From Ichthyophis bannanicus (taxonomy: Eukaryota; Chordata; Amphibia; Gymnophiona; Ichthyophiidae), in contig CM066031.1 of assembly GCA_033557465.1 (NCBI GenBank), positions 1,073,175,640-1,073,239,639 on the forward strand: a stretch of 64,000 bases of DNA. Reading direction: 5' to 3'. Positions 54,217-64,000 of the stretch are shown in pieces. The notes beneath the pieces were generated by a model, which had not been told where the DNA came from, ran no database searches, and worked only from the letters and a program-made list of their open reading frames with translations. Each line of letters begins with the position of its first letter. The first letter of the stretch is position 1. The translations under genes were made by a program, and so were the position numbers.

Positions 54217-54737
54217 TATACCATACTAATGTATCCTTATCTGGCAAGGCTGCTAAAACAATTGTTAGAGACATAGTATTGTTGTAAACAGTGTCCATTT
54301 CCCACTAACTTAATTGGTGCAGTTCTAGATTGGCATGGGTGCTCATTCTAAATAGCGACTGTCTAAACAATCTTCAATATAAAACGATACATCAATTCCA
54401 ATAGAAAGAAATATGGCTCCTAACATGACAGCCACATATCTCTCATGTATGACTAGAGTCTATTGTACACCTGGTTCCCAGTGAGAGTACTGTAGGAAAC
54501 TTAAAAATACTTGGACTGATCTTGAAAATGCAGTGGTCCACAAAGATTTATGTAAGCTATCCATTAATTATGGTGTCAAAAGAGATCCTCTTGAGGTGAG
54601 AGACTAAGAGGGTACAAGGCATTGGTGGTTGGGCCTCATGGCAATACTCCTTCTGGTTCTTCTTGGCCTGCAAGGCATTTGTGAATAGGCCTCATGGCAA
54701 TACTTCCTCGGGTTCTTCTTGGCCTATTCCCCCCTGC

Positions 54738-54974
54738 CTATTCATGTCTCTTCAGAGGCATAAATGTACAAGGTTCGTGTTTTCTCAGGCCTTGTGGGTC
54801 CTCGAGGAGTCTTAGAGCAGTCAGAATTCCAGTGGCCCAGATCATCACACTTGGAGTAGCACGTTTTTTTGCCTTTTTCCTAGGCTGTCGTCTCACCTTC
54901 TGCCCCTCTCTCTCATTCATTTTCTCAAAGCTCTCCTGGATCATTGCTGACAAGTAAGATTTAGTTTTATCCAA
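54738..54974 (-). pseudogene. ERV-D nucleocapsid remnant
   Basis: The minus strand has a Lys/Arg-rich stretch (EREGQKVRRQPRKKAKK). In the +2 frame from an A-run near 54868 it then reads TCYSKCDDLGHWNSDC, a degenerate CCHC-type knuckle with one extra residue. The frame change at the A-run breaks the protein. Its place upstream of integrase fits gag. Confidence 0.6.
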
Positions 54975-56798
54975 TCAACTTGAGTTAATGTTATCATTAT
55001 ATTTGTAAATAATATTTTTACAAATATTTCCATATTTCTGGGAATCACAGTTCCATCTTTCCACTAAATTTGCTTTATATACTTGGGAACCAAGCGATTT
55101 CAGATCAGCCCCTTTCCAAAATTTAATATTTACTCATCTTATTGCTGTGTATACTGGACCTCTACATAATGTACTCCTACCAGTATATTTGGTAACAAAG
55201 TACAAATGTATAAACTAAAAAGATTTGTATCTCACAGTGCTATAATATATTATGCTCCTGAACTCTGGACACCAACATGTAAAATTCAAATACAGCAGGA
55301 CAGGTGAATTTATTCTAAATAGCACCTATGATGTTACTGTCCTGTTCATCATTCATCAGCACAGAGCTTAACAAGGCAAAGTGATTACCTTGTATCTTAT
55401 AGTTCAAAACAGGCATGAAACTGATACTTTATAAGAAGGTTGGTGGATATCTGGAATGCAATATCATTGTAGTATCAGAAAAATGAATACAGTTGATCAA
55501 GGCAGTTTAATGTACCAAGCAGGAAAGAACGCAATCATCAGCACAGCATTTACTGTCTGCAGAATAAACTGCCAAAGATGGCATATCATGCAGAAGTATT
55601 ACTTGCTTAAGTTTGTATGTGCAGTCAAAACCAAATATATGTACCAGAGAAAATCCAGGCTTTAAAGGACAAGTAAAAAAAAATCTTCATTTCTTCATGA
55701 TCTTATAAGGATTTTTCTCCAGCCTTTGTTTGCTTCCAGCAGACATTTGAGGATGCTCAAAGGAGGCACCTCATGGTTCTAGAAGCTCAAACTCTACAAT
55801 TAAAATTGATGACAAGAGGATTGTTTGCAGGCTAGGTGTGGCTAGGTGAATTGGGGTTCTTTGTCCTCTAGGAGAAAGACTCCTAGATGATTTTTTTTTT
55901 TTTTGTCCTCTCTAATGGGCCTCCATTCATCTGCTAGAAGAAGGAACTCCTCCCAGTATCTTTCTATAGCTATGCAAACTATTTCAGCAGTTCCAACTAT
56001 CCCCCAGTCACCGCTGAGAGGTGTGACCAAAACACCTGGTTCCCTGACCACTGATCATGCATGTAACATAGCAATGAAATTGGATATGCATCAAACAATG
56101 CAATTGTCTTCCTTCACTGATATACCAGTACCACAGTCCACACACAGCAAACCCCCCCCCCCCCTTTTCCAAACTGTCCCCTTCCCTGCAATCAGTAGAC
56201 CTGGTGTTTTTCACTGTTTGGGGACACAGGGGCGACTCGTCAATAACTTCACCTTTTACTGATAGAGTATCAAAATCAATCCTGAAATATAAAGACCTAA
56301 TGTCTGGACAAAAACTTTCTTTCCCTAATGTCACAACCAAACACAGAGCCACTAACAAACACAGAGCCACTAGCAATTTTTACATAACAGTACATTAACT
56401 ATATGGGCCAGCCATGAATCCATACAGGGAAGCTGGTCCGGATACTCCCTCACCACAATTCAGCCTCCGGACCCCATGCCCCAATCACAATTCACAAATC
56501 ACAATGTTCAGTGTAAATTTTCTAATCTCACCTCTGGGAATACAACATACAATATAATCCTGGTAACAGGCAGAGTCTGGCTGCACAAAACGCACAGGAC
56601 CACAAAGGGAAAAAGAAAGAGGGAAAACAGAAAACAGAGACGTCTCAGCAGCGAATACTCACACACTCTCCTTCCCCAGCAGCAGCTTGTTACAAATACA
56701 TCACAGACACTCTCTCTAGCTGTATCATAGGATCTAACTTTCACCATGAGGACATTAGAAATACAGTATGAGAAATATAGCTAGCTATTTTCTAATGT

Positions 56799-56945
56799 CC
56801 ACTAGATGGAGCTCCAGGATCACTTTAACCATAAGGATAAAAATACAGCTAGTTTTTAAATGACCACTAGATGGAGCTCCAGGATCACTTAAAACACAGG
56901 TAATAGTAGTAATTACAGCTAATGTCCACTAGATGGAGCTCCAGA
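56799..56945 (-). repeat. three spaced copies of a CTCF-like motif
   Basis: CCACTAGATGGAGCTCCAG occurs at 56799, 56864 and 56926, spaced 65 and 62 bp, inside a degenerate tandem repeat with CACTTTAA and ATACAGCTA blocks. The core CCACTAGATGG agrees with the CTCF consensus CCASYAGRKGG; the following base differs from the usual GC. Binding is not shown. Confidence 0.6.
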
Positions 56946-57084
56946 GTCACTTTAAGTATATTGCAGTGTAGCTTACACGTGGTCTTTTCAAGATGGCCGC
57001 CTCCACGTGTGTTCTACTGCCCGATTCAGCTCTGGATACCTCCGGACAGACTCAGCTGTTCCCAACTTCAGAATCGGGTCAGCC

Positions 57085-57216
57085 GGGCCTCAAACATGCG
57101 GGAGGAGGAGGAGAAAAATACACTTTTAAAATCGGGGAGCCAGCCGGACCTCAAACATGCGGGAGAGGAGGAGAAAAATACACTTTTAAAATCGGGGAGC
57201 CAGCCGGCCCGCGGCA
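57085..57216. repeat. two-copy tandem repeat in the ERV-D leader, unit about 67 bp
   Basis: CAAACATGCGGGAG...AAATACACTTTTAAAATCGGGGAGCCAGCCGG is present twice in succession; a shortened GGCCCGCCGGCCCGCGGCAC unit follows at 57246-57266. Confidence 0.8.
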
Positions 57217-57366
57217 CACAGAACAAGGACGGAGCAGTTTAAAAAGGGGCCCGCCGGCCCGCGGCACACAAATTACGGTCAGTATGATTTTTTTTTTTTT
57301 TTTTTTTTGCTTGGGGCAAAAATTAATTTAATAGCTTTTGGCAGCGCTGCACTCTTAATACCCTTT

Positions 57367-57717
57367 AAAGGGGCTCAGCGGTGCATCGGGACAGCAGGGA
57401 AAGGCAGAAAATTCAGCGGGTCAGCAGGGGGGCTCAGCGGTGCATCGGGACAGCAGGGAAAGGCAGAAAATTCAGCGGGTCAGCAGGGGGGGCTCAGCGG
57501 TGCATCGGGACAGCAGGGAAAGGCAGAAAATTCAGCGGGTCAGCAGGGGGGGGCTCAGCGGTGCATCGGGACAGCATGGGAAAGGCAGAAAATTCAGCGG
57601 GTCAGCAGGGGGGCTCAGCGGTGCATCGGGACAGCATGGGAAAGGCAGAAAATTCAGCGGGTCAGCAGGGGGGCTCAGCGGTGCATCGGGACAGCAGGGA
57701 AAGGCAGAAAATTCACA
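57367..57717. repeat. six-copy tandem array in the ERV-D leader, unit 59-60 bp
   Basis: Each unit runs GGGGCTCAGCGGTGCATCGG, GACAGCAGGGAAAGGCAG, AAAATTCAGCGGGTCAGCAG. The copies are nearly identical; two have CATGGG in place of CAGGG and the G-run length varies. Open frames across it are by-products. Confidence 0.92.
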
Positions 57718-57762
57718 TCGGGGCACAACGGAGAGAGAAGTTCACATCGGAGCAGAAATTAA

Positions 57763-58020
57763 CACAGCGGCAGCATGGGAGGGGGGACAGAAATTTACGT
57801 TGGAGCACAGAAACTACATCGGGGGTTCAGGGAAAGGCAGTAGATCCACACCGGAGCACATGGAGGGCAGAATTCAACATCGGAGCACAGAAATCACACA
57901 GTAGCAGCATGGGGGGAACAGAAACTTACATCGGAGCACAGAAATTACATCGGGGGTTCAGAGAAAGGCAGTAAAACCACACCGGAGCACATGGAGGGCA
58001 GAATTCACACCGGAGCAGAA
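57763..58020. repeat. two-copy tandem repeat in the ERV-D leader, unit about 136 bp
   Basis: CAGCATGGGAGGGGGGACAG...CACCGGAGCACATGGAGGGC at 57768 is repeated with substitutions from 57903. Short ACATCGGAGCACAGAAAT motifs recur inside. Confidence 0.8.
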
Positions 58021-58655
58021 ATTAACACAAATTAGAAACGGAACGGAAGCATATTAGAGCCCTCTCCTTGCAGTCACGCTTCAGAAAACTCTCCACAAGC
58101 AGAACGGAAAGAAGAGAAGCAGCGATCTATTCTTTATCTCAGGTATGTTTAACTTATCAAGTGCTATATTTAGTTACATTTTTTTTCTTTCGGCAGCGCT
58201 TTTAAAAGATCTCAGATTACTGCAGTTTCAGATATTCAGATTTTACCGGTATTCAGATTCAGATACAGGACGAGCAATGGCTTCAGGGCCACTAAGGCCC
58301 GTACTAGGACTGCTCGTGCAGTTGATCAGGCTGCTACAGGTTCCCAGAAATTACCAGGACTCACAGATAGAGTACAGAACTAGCCCCAGACAAGGTAGCA
58401 GTACTCACCAGAACTCTGATCAGACAGGAAGTTTGGATGCCAGTCTATCCAGCTGGTTTTTCAATCGGGGATTCAACCGCAGGGACCAGTTGTCCAGACA
58501 AATCAAGGTGTCCTTCCGAGCACAAAGTGGCCCGGGGGCGCCAAGGACAGTTAATCACCTGGAGGGGCCGGTCCCTGACTGGTGGAGGCCCAGATGCTGC
58601 AAAAGCAGAAGTCTTCCCACCGTGGGTGTGATGAGAGAGGCTTTTCTTTTAATGT

Positions 58656-58673
58656 TTCCCGGCCAATGCACCA
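58656..58673 (-). other. ERV-D primer binding site, tRNA-Gly
   Basis: The minus strand reads TGGTGCATTGGCCGGGAA, identical to the ERV-A primer site, 3 nt from the LTR. Confidence 0.9.
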
Positions 58674-58676
58674 AAA

Positions 58677-59195
58677 TGTTGCAGCAATCGCTGTGAAAAG
58701 CTCTTATTCAATCACTCACCCACAGAAGGAAAACTCACAGGCAGGCTGGAATGCAAACAGGATCTTTAATGTGCACAGGATCAGACAGAGATACCAGCAA
58801 CCTCCACAAGGGTCTGAACCCCGAGGGACGGCCTACAATGCCTTATATACAGTACAGTTTTAAACTCATTCTACAATCCCATTTGCCACAGGTATTTCCT
58901 GCCCACCAATCAGCAGCCCCTGGGGAGGTACCTGGGTGACCTGTCCAAACCGGTATGCTCTGGTCTGTTGGTTTCAGGGCTAGGGAAATACTGTGCTCAG
59001 ACCTGGAGTGGGGGAAGGGTGCCTACTGGAATCTCAATGTCTCTCTTAGCAGGCTGATTACCTCATGGCTTGCGGGGGAAGGGTCAGGCTGATCAGAGCC
59101 TCATGGCTTGCAGCATGGCTTGGGGGAAGGGCTATCTACAGTTCGCAGCATGGCTTGGGGGAAGGGCTACCTATAGCTACCTCATGGCTGCCTCA
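58677..59195 (-). repeat. ERV-D 5' LTR
   Basis: 519 bp, TGAGGCAGCC...GCAACA on the minus strand. A TATA-like CTGTATATAAGGC lies at about 58841-58853 and ATTAAAGATC / GAATAAGAGC near the 3' part may be polyadenylation signals. It contains repeated CATGGCTTGGGGGAAGGGCT units (59115-59170) in U3. Confidence 0.88.
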
Positions 59196-59199
59196 CAGG
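59196..59199. repeat. ERV-D target site duplication CAGG (right)
   Basis: Matches 52439-52442. Confidence 0.8.
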
Positions 59200-59848
59200 C
59201 ACTAACTCTATCTGGAGCTGGATTAACATCTTTATTGTAGCTATCATAGGAGTTAAGTATACTATAGAAGTGAATCATAAACTGCCTTTCGCTCTCTCCT
59301 GATTCCACGTGTCTGACACCCTCCCCTGGACACCTTTTTCACACTGTCAGTGAAAGCTGTAGACAGTGGTCTATAAAATAATCCAAACAAAACCAAAAGC
59401 TCCATCTCACAAACACCCATACCGTGACTGCAATGCCAGAGTGAGAACAAAATAGAGTTAATGGTGCTAGCGTGCATTAATTGCTAATAAATGACCACTT
59501 CAGTTAAATCAGTATTATGAAAGGAGGAAAAATGTTTTAGACGTAGAGATCACTTGCCCCCACACCAAGGCCTTTGCAATTAACACAGACTTTTTGTAGA
59601 TTTTAAAATTCCTCAGCATTCACTCCTATATTCTATTGGTAGGTAATATCTTTCCATTTGCTTTTTATCAGACAGCTTTAAAGACATCTGCCCTGATTGA
59701 CAGAGGGGGCAGACATTTCAATAGCTTCCTCAGCACTGCAAGCAGCCTGTCTGTAGCCCATGCATCTCTTTCCCTTTCCTGTGCTGGCCTTGCTGTAGCC
59801 CGCAGCTGCTGGTCCCAGGGTACTATTTGGAGAATAAAACAAAATATT
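59200..59848. other. unassigned non-coding DNA
   Basis: Unique-looking AT-rich sequence flanking ERV-D. No gene motif found. Confidence 0.4.
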
Positions 59849-59849
59849 T

Positions 59850-60508
59850 TATAATACCTCTGTATTGTTCCATGGTGCGACCACACATTGAATATTGTGT
59901 GCAGTTCTGGTCACCGTATCTTAAAAAGGATATAGCGGAATTTTAAAAAATACAGAGAAGAGCCACCAAAATGGTAAAGGGGATGGAAGGATATCCCTAT
60001 GAGGAGAGGCTTAAAATGTTAGGGCTCTGCAAACTGGAAAAGAGATGGCTGAGGGGAGATATCATAGAGGTCTATAAATTAATGAATGGAGTGGAACGGG
60101 TAAACGTAGATCGATTGTTTACGCCATCAAAAAGTAGAAAGACTAGGGGACATGCAATGAAGCTACAGTGTAACCCGTTTAAGACTAATAAGAGAAAATA
60201 TTTTTTCACTCAGTTTGTAATTAAACTCTGGAATTCATTACCGGAGGATATATTAAAAGCTGTTAGTGTAGCTGGGTTTAAAAAAGGTTTGGACAAGTTC
60301 CTGGAGGAAAGTTCCAAAAACCATTATTAAAGAGGACCAGGGAAATCCACTGCTTGCCTCAGTACAAACATTGTGGAACCTGTGTGTTTTAATGGGAAAC
60401 TGCTAGGTACTTGTGACCTGGATTGGCCACTGTTAGAAACAGGAAACTGGGCTTGATGGACCCTCATCTGACCTAGTATAGCATATATTAGGTTCTTATG
60501 TTTTAAAG
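59850..60508 (+). mobile_element. 5'-truncated CR1 LINE fragment
   Basis: Contains RPHIEYCVQFW, RATKMVKG and an open frame 59971-60330 with GDIIEVYKLMNG, TRGHAMKLQ, RKYFFTQFVIKLWNSLPEDI, the CR1 ORF2 C-terminus. The 3' end GACCTAGTATAGCATATATTAGGTTCTTATGTT is CR1-like. It belongs to a different CR1 subfamily from 11205-15110. Confidence 0.85.
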
Positions 60509-60716
60509 AAGCCGAAGAGGGGAAGAGGAGGAGAAGGAAGAGACACTGTGATGGGAGATGCTGGACTACTTGGAGAGGGGCAAAGAGCCAGAAATTATGT
60601 GAAACCATGTATAAGTATGCTCTCAGAGGCGTTTGCCAAGCCTAATACATATCTTGGTTGTCCAATGGTCAATCAGGATCTGCATTAGGTTTTGGTAAAT
60701 GTCTCCGATAATATAC

Positions 60717-60719
60717 TTA
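60717..60719. repeat. TTA target site duplication, left of Harbinger copy 2
   Basis: TTA abuts the GGGGTATGTTTACTAA end, as in copy 1. The partner lies outside the window. Confidence 0.5.
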
Positions 60720-60924
60720 GGGGTATGTTTACTAAACCGTCTTATTGTGCGCCCGGCGATAGTGTGCAGGCTGCCATAAAAGGAGTGGGCGTTTTAGTCT
60801 TAAAGCAGCAAAACGGGAGTATCACGCGATAAGGCGCGCTGCTGTGCACATTATCGGACGAAGCGCCGCTAAGCGCATTAACGCACGGTAATCTTAAGTA
60901 GGCACCCAGACATACAAGCATAGA

Positions 60925-60998
60925 AACAGAGGTATAGCACAATGGTTAATACACTGACTGATAATACAGGGGTCATGAGTTTGATCCCACAGTATGCA
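60925..60998 (+). other. tRNA-like pol III box module in Harbinger copy 2
   Basis: TAGCACAATGGTTAATACAC and ATGAGTTTGATCCC at A/B box spacing; counterpart of 3915-4012. Confidence 0.4.
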
Positions 60999-61084
60999 TA
61001 AGGCTGGCTGAGGCATCAGCTTTGACATGTAAGTATTGTTTCCTGAGGCAGTTTATTTGTATTTTAATTATTGCTGCCAGTAAA

Positions 61085-61345
61085 CACACCCTCACGTGCC
61101 GTAACCTAAGGTGCTGCATAAGGCACCCTATAAGGCACTCCATAGGGCACATTATAAAGTACACTATCCGCCACGGCACCCTATAATGTCCCCTATAGGG
61201 CACCCTATAAGGCGCTCCATAGGATACCTTAGAAGGCACCTTATATGGATGGTAACCATAAGGTGCCTCAGAAGGCGCTGTATAGGGTGCCTTCTGAGGC
61301 ACCTTATTGGTACAGTACGCTGAGGGTGGTTTTGCTGGCAGCAAT
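61085..61345. repeat. 12-bp palindromic tandem array inside Harbinger copy 2
   Basis: Units such as AAGGCACCCTAT, AAGGCACTCCAT and AAGGCGCTCCAT repeat with a 12-bp period, as in 3600-3835 of copy 1. It has diverged from copy 1 in sequence but kept the period. Confidence 0.85.
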
Positions 61346-63045
61346 AATGTACATTAAAAATAGATAATGCTTTGGACAGCCCTATCAAATAACCCCACTG
61401 TGGGTTGGAACCCATGACCTCTGGGTCCACAGGCAGGGAAGTAACCAGTGGGCTAAAGCTCTATAGCTGCTAACAAGCCTCTGGCTGGCTGCAGAAGGAC
61501 TGCATGTCACCACACAAACAGTCTGCTGTGATCACCAGGATAGGGTTAACCCACCCGTACCCATGATGCACTGCACATGCAAATCAGCAGTCTACAGATG
61601 AACACAAGATGGGGTATGCACCCCCACAGCACCTCTGCGTGGTAGGGGGAACTTACCGTGTGTGTTACTGGCACAGAGTAGCTACACATCGTCACATTGT
61701 GCGGGTACTATGCTCACCCTGAGGGTGAGGTGGGGCGCCCAGCACCAGGTCCACAGCACCATCCATGGCAGAAACAGGCAATGCTGCAGGTCTCCAGCAG
61801 TGCTAGTGTGTGAGATAGGTATTTCCTGCAGACACACTTTGGATGCATCTGTATTTCTCAGTCAGGTTTAGCCCTGAATGACCCATAGGTGGATTATGTA
61901 CCACCACCCTACCCTCTAGGGGCTGAGAGTGGGAAACAGGGTCTCCCACCAACAGATCCACATTTTACCTCCCTGCAATGGCAGCAGTAGAGAGGACTAT
62001 CAACCGCAGTCCTGCTGGGGAACAAACACTCTACAGGGCAGTTAATGCAGCTCTGTACACATCTAGAAAGCAATAGCAGACATACATTAGGCCCAGAAAT
62101 GCTCAGCTGCACCCCACCACTATCTGATATTCTCCAGCAGCAAGCCTCCAGCCACTGCACTCTGCAAGGTGTTCCAGCACAGCACATTCTAACTGCAGAC
62201 AGTCTGCTAACTAGTCCATAGTGCATGCTCCTGGAGGAGATGCATGCACCCAGAACTGGGATGTCAACATACACACCAAGCAGATAGATCAGTGATCAGG
62301 TCCCAAAAGAAAACCCAGAAATATCACATGACAGAAATATTGCTAAGCACTATGGGGGAACCTAGCCATGCCGTGGTCACTGCTCAGTCAGGGTGAGAGT
62401 AATCTCCCAGCAGGCCATGCTGTGGCCACCCTGTCTGTGCAGGTGGTGGCCGGGCACTACAATGTTCCAGCCATTGCCCTATGCCCTGTGCAGATGCATC
62501 CTGGCCAGGCCCTCCTGTCCGGGCTATACCCATGGTACCTTGCTCCTCATTATGCACGTTGGCAGGCCAATACTGGCAACAGTGCTGGCAGTGTGGGCTG
62601 TGGAGGGTGTTTGCAGCCACCACACACTCCCACACCTATGCCAGCATTGTACATCTATAGAGGTGTTTGGCAGCCCTGGCCACTGCTCCAGTCCTGGGCA
62701 CAGTGCAGGCATGGCTATGGTACGCAATACTGTTGGGGTCACTCCCCAGGGTGGTAAACACTGTCAGACACCAGACCTGAAGCACACTCCACAGACATCA
62801 GAAAGGTTTCCATGATGCAGCTCAATCAGAAAATTGTACTTCAGAATTGCTATCTGCCAGTAATCATAGCAACCTTTTGATAGCTGTGTACCGTATTCCC
62901 AGGTTTAGGGTGGCATTGCTAAGGTATGCAAGTGCTAGTATTGGGAGATGCACGTAGGGCCTAATGTCCTGCCTCTCCAGGAGGCATTGGATAATGGAGC
63001 CTGTGGGTGCGGGTGTGTCTGCCCCTGTTTGCTGCTGCTTTACGG

Positions 63046-63237
63046 CAGAGGTTCCCAAATCCAGTCCTGGTGTGCCAAACACTGTTCAGTTTTTCATGCT
63101 GTCCCTCATGAATATGCATGAGATACATCTGCATACCATGGGGCGACGCATAGAAATGCAGCACAGGCATCTTTATTAGAGGCAACATGGAACCTGAATG
63201 GTGTTTGGCCCTCCAGGACTGCATTTGGGGGACTCTG
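63046..63237. mobile_element. hAT-type MITE (192 bp) within Harbinger copy 2
   Basis: Inverted ends CAGAGGTTCCCAAATCCAGT and the complement of CAGAGTCCCCCAAATGCAGT; the centre has CATGAATATGCATGAGATAC as in the MITE at 6702-6877. Flanking octamers are only roughly alike (CTTTACGG and CTCTAGGT), so the duplication is decayed. Confidence 0.65.
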
Positions 63238-63364
63238 CTCTAGGTAATGCGCATGTTTATGGTGTCTGTGCTCTGTAGGGTAAAATGTAGGTGTTTTGGG
63301 CATGTTTACATCATCTGCATTAAAGGTTCTGTCTGTATTAGCACGTTTTAGTAGTGGGTAAAAT

Positions 63365-63475
63365 ATGAGGACTTGGTTGGCAGGAACAACAGCTGGGACT
63401 TGAACCTGTGACATTCTGCCTCTGAACACACTGGCTGTGTGCACTGCACCATTGTGTTGCCACAGGGACTGTGCT
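63365..63475 (-). other. tRNA-like module near the right edge
   Basis: On the minus strand it reads GCAACACAATGGTGCAGTGC then CACAGGTTCAAGTCCCAGC, good A and B box sequences. No complete tRNA fold is evident; it is probably SINE-like. Confidence 0.4.
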
Positions 63476-64000
63476 TTCCCTGGTGATACCATGACTGTTC
63501 ATCCGGCAGGGCCTTTCTGTTGCAGTACATGGCACCCACCTACACAGGGCTAGGCCATGGTCTGCTCTGGGCAGCTGCCACTGCCCCCCTCCACCACCAG
63601 TACACCTCTGCCACCATGCAGACATGCCCTTCTGCTGGTGGTGCTGGTGGTGCGCAGTCTCAGGCCATCCAGTGTGCAGGTAGGCGGCTGCCTATGGTGC
63701 GTGTTCTGAGGTAGGGGTGCCTGCATAGACGTCCACGCTTCCCCCCCAACACCGCCTGCCAATGTTCTGTGCCCTTGGATGTACCTGCTGGGTACTATCT
63801 GCTCTGACACTGTGATAAACACACTCGTGGCCATGTTGAGCCCTCATCAGTTGCTGTCTGGCTGCTGTACAGTTTCAGCATTCCTAAGTGCCACCTAGGC
63901 ATCTGCCTAGTCCGCACTGTGCCCCAGCTGCACCACAACATGTGCCGCCTGCAACCCTCTGTATCCCATTTCCAAGCATCTGTCCAGTTGGCCATTCTGA

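Larger units (their letters stand above)
52443..59195 (-). mobile_element. ERV-D: recent non-autonomous retroviral element, VL30-like in form
   Basis: 6,753 bp with 519-bp LTRs (52443-52961 and 58677-59195) that I read as identical, and a CAGG duplication (52439-52442 and 59196-59199). The cis elements are intact: a perfect tRNA-Gly primer site, a polypurine tract and LTR signals. Coding sequence is nearly absent: only a nucleocapsid remnant (54738-54974), the integrase C-terminus (53326-53583) and the env C-terminus (52993-53196) remain, in the normal retroviral order. The leader has several tandem arrays. With identical LTRs and no enzymes, it must have been copied recently by another virus's proteins. 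Confidence 0.9.
60720..64000 (+). mobile_element. PIF/Harbinger-type DNA transposon, copy 2 (continues past window)
   Basis: Starts GGGGTATGTTTACTAAACC and is collinear, in inverted orientation, with copy 1: 60720-62985 corresponds to 4201-1860. Anchors include CACCCTGAGGGTGAGGTGGG (61726), TACTGTTGGGGTCACTCCCC (62729) and GGGCCTAATGTCCTGCCTCTCC. After about 62985 the two copies diverge; copy 2 carries a hAT MITE (63046-63237) and extra sequence to the window edge, so it may be the longer form. The right end is not seen, so where the element ends is open. Confidence 0.65.

Noticed and set aside
56008..56376. Minus-strand frame with a hydrophobic signal-like start (LLVALCLLVALC)
   Set aside because: It begins at TTG with a stop two codons upstream and no ATG; the hydrophobic part is an 18-bp tandem duplication.
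57367..57717. Possible CRISPR array
   Set aside because: Units are contiguous 59-60-bp repeats without unique spacers, in a vertebrate retroelement.
57307..57974. Long open frames (up to 197 residues) with repeats such as AQRCIGTA
   Set aside because: All three plus-strand frames are open because the 59-60-bp array lacks stops; the element's sense strand is minus.

Overview
The window looks like gene-poor, transposon-dense vertebrate DNA. I found no host protein-coding exon, rRNA or functional tRNA gene that I can defend. The mixture (CR1-type and L2-type LINEs, tRNA-headed SINEs, PIF/Harbinger and hAT DNA transposons, several gammaretrovirus-like proviruses with vertebrate tRNA primer sites) fits a large amphibian-like genome. 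A caecilian is my guess from the SINE and LINE tails, but the species is not provable from the window.

Layout. 1-1381 is unassigned. 1382-4201 is a non-autonomous PIF/Harbinger element (TTA target duplication) carrying a 12-bp palindromic array. A second, inverted copy starts at 60720 and runs toward or past the right edge. 4600-6190 and 9165-10840 are L2-type LINE copies. 11205-15110 is a CR1 LINE split by an insertion that may be a solo LTR. 15441-18742 is a terminal-inverted-repeat element into which a 1384-bp hAT element (15986-17369) has jumped; that hAT holds a ~330-bp perfect-looking hairpin and a GT-rich minisatellite.

The core of the window is retroviral. ERV-A (20117-30258, minus) is a full-length provirus with 671-bp LTRs that read as identical, a 4-bp GTAT duplication, a perfect 18-nt tRNA-Gly primer site and unbroken gag, pol and env frames. 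ERV-B (30717-41806, plus) is a related provirus placed head-to-head with it, only 458 bp away. It has CAAT duplications, a few LTR differences, frameshifts, stops and an L2 LINE inserted in integrase. ERV-C (43817-51191, minus) is an older gag-pol element with no env, a 5-bp duplication and a SINE inserted in gag. ERV-D (52443-59195, minus) has 519-bp LTRs that read as identical, CAGG duplications and an intact tRNA-Gly primer site, but almost no coding sequence. It keeps only the nucleocapsid knuckle, the integrase tail and the env tail, and it has long tandem repeats in its leader. It looks like a recent non-autonomous, VL30-like passenger.

How the parts fit together: A and B share gag, pol and env design and the amber gag-pol junction. 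A, B and D share the tRNA-Gly primer site and the pol/env C-terminal ends. The simplest reading is one active gammaretroviral lineage (A type) that could supply proteins in trans to a defective passenger (D type). The helper-passenger relationship is inference; the structures are read directly.
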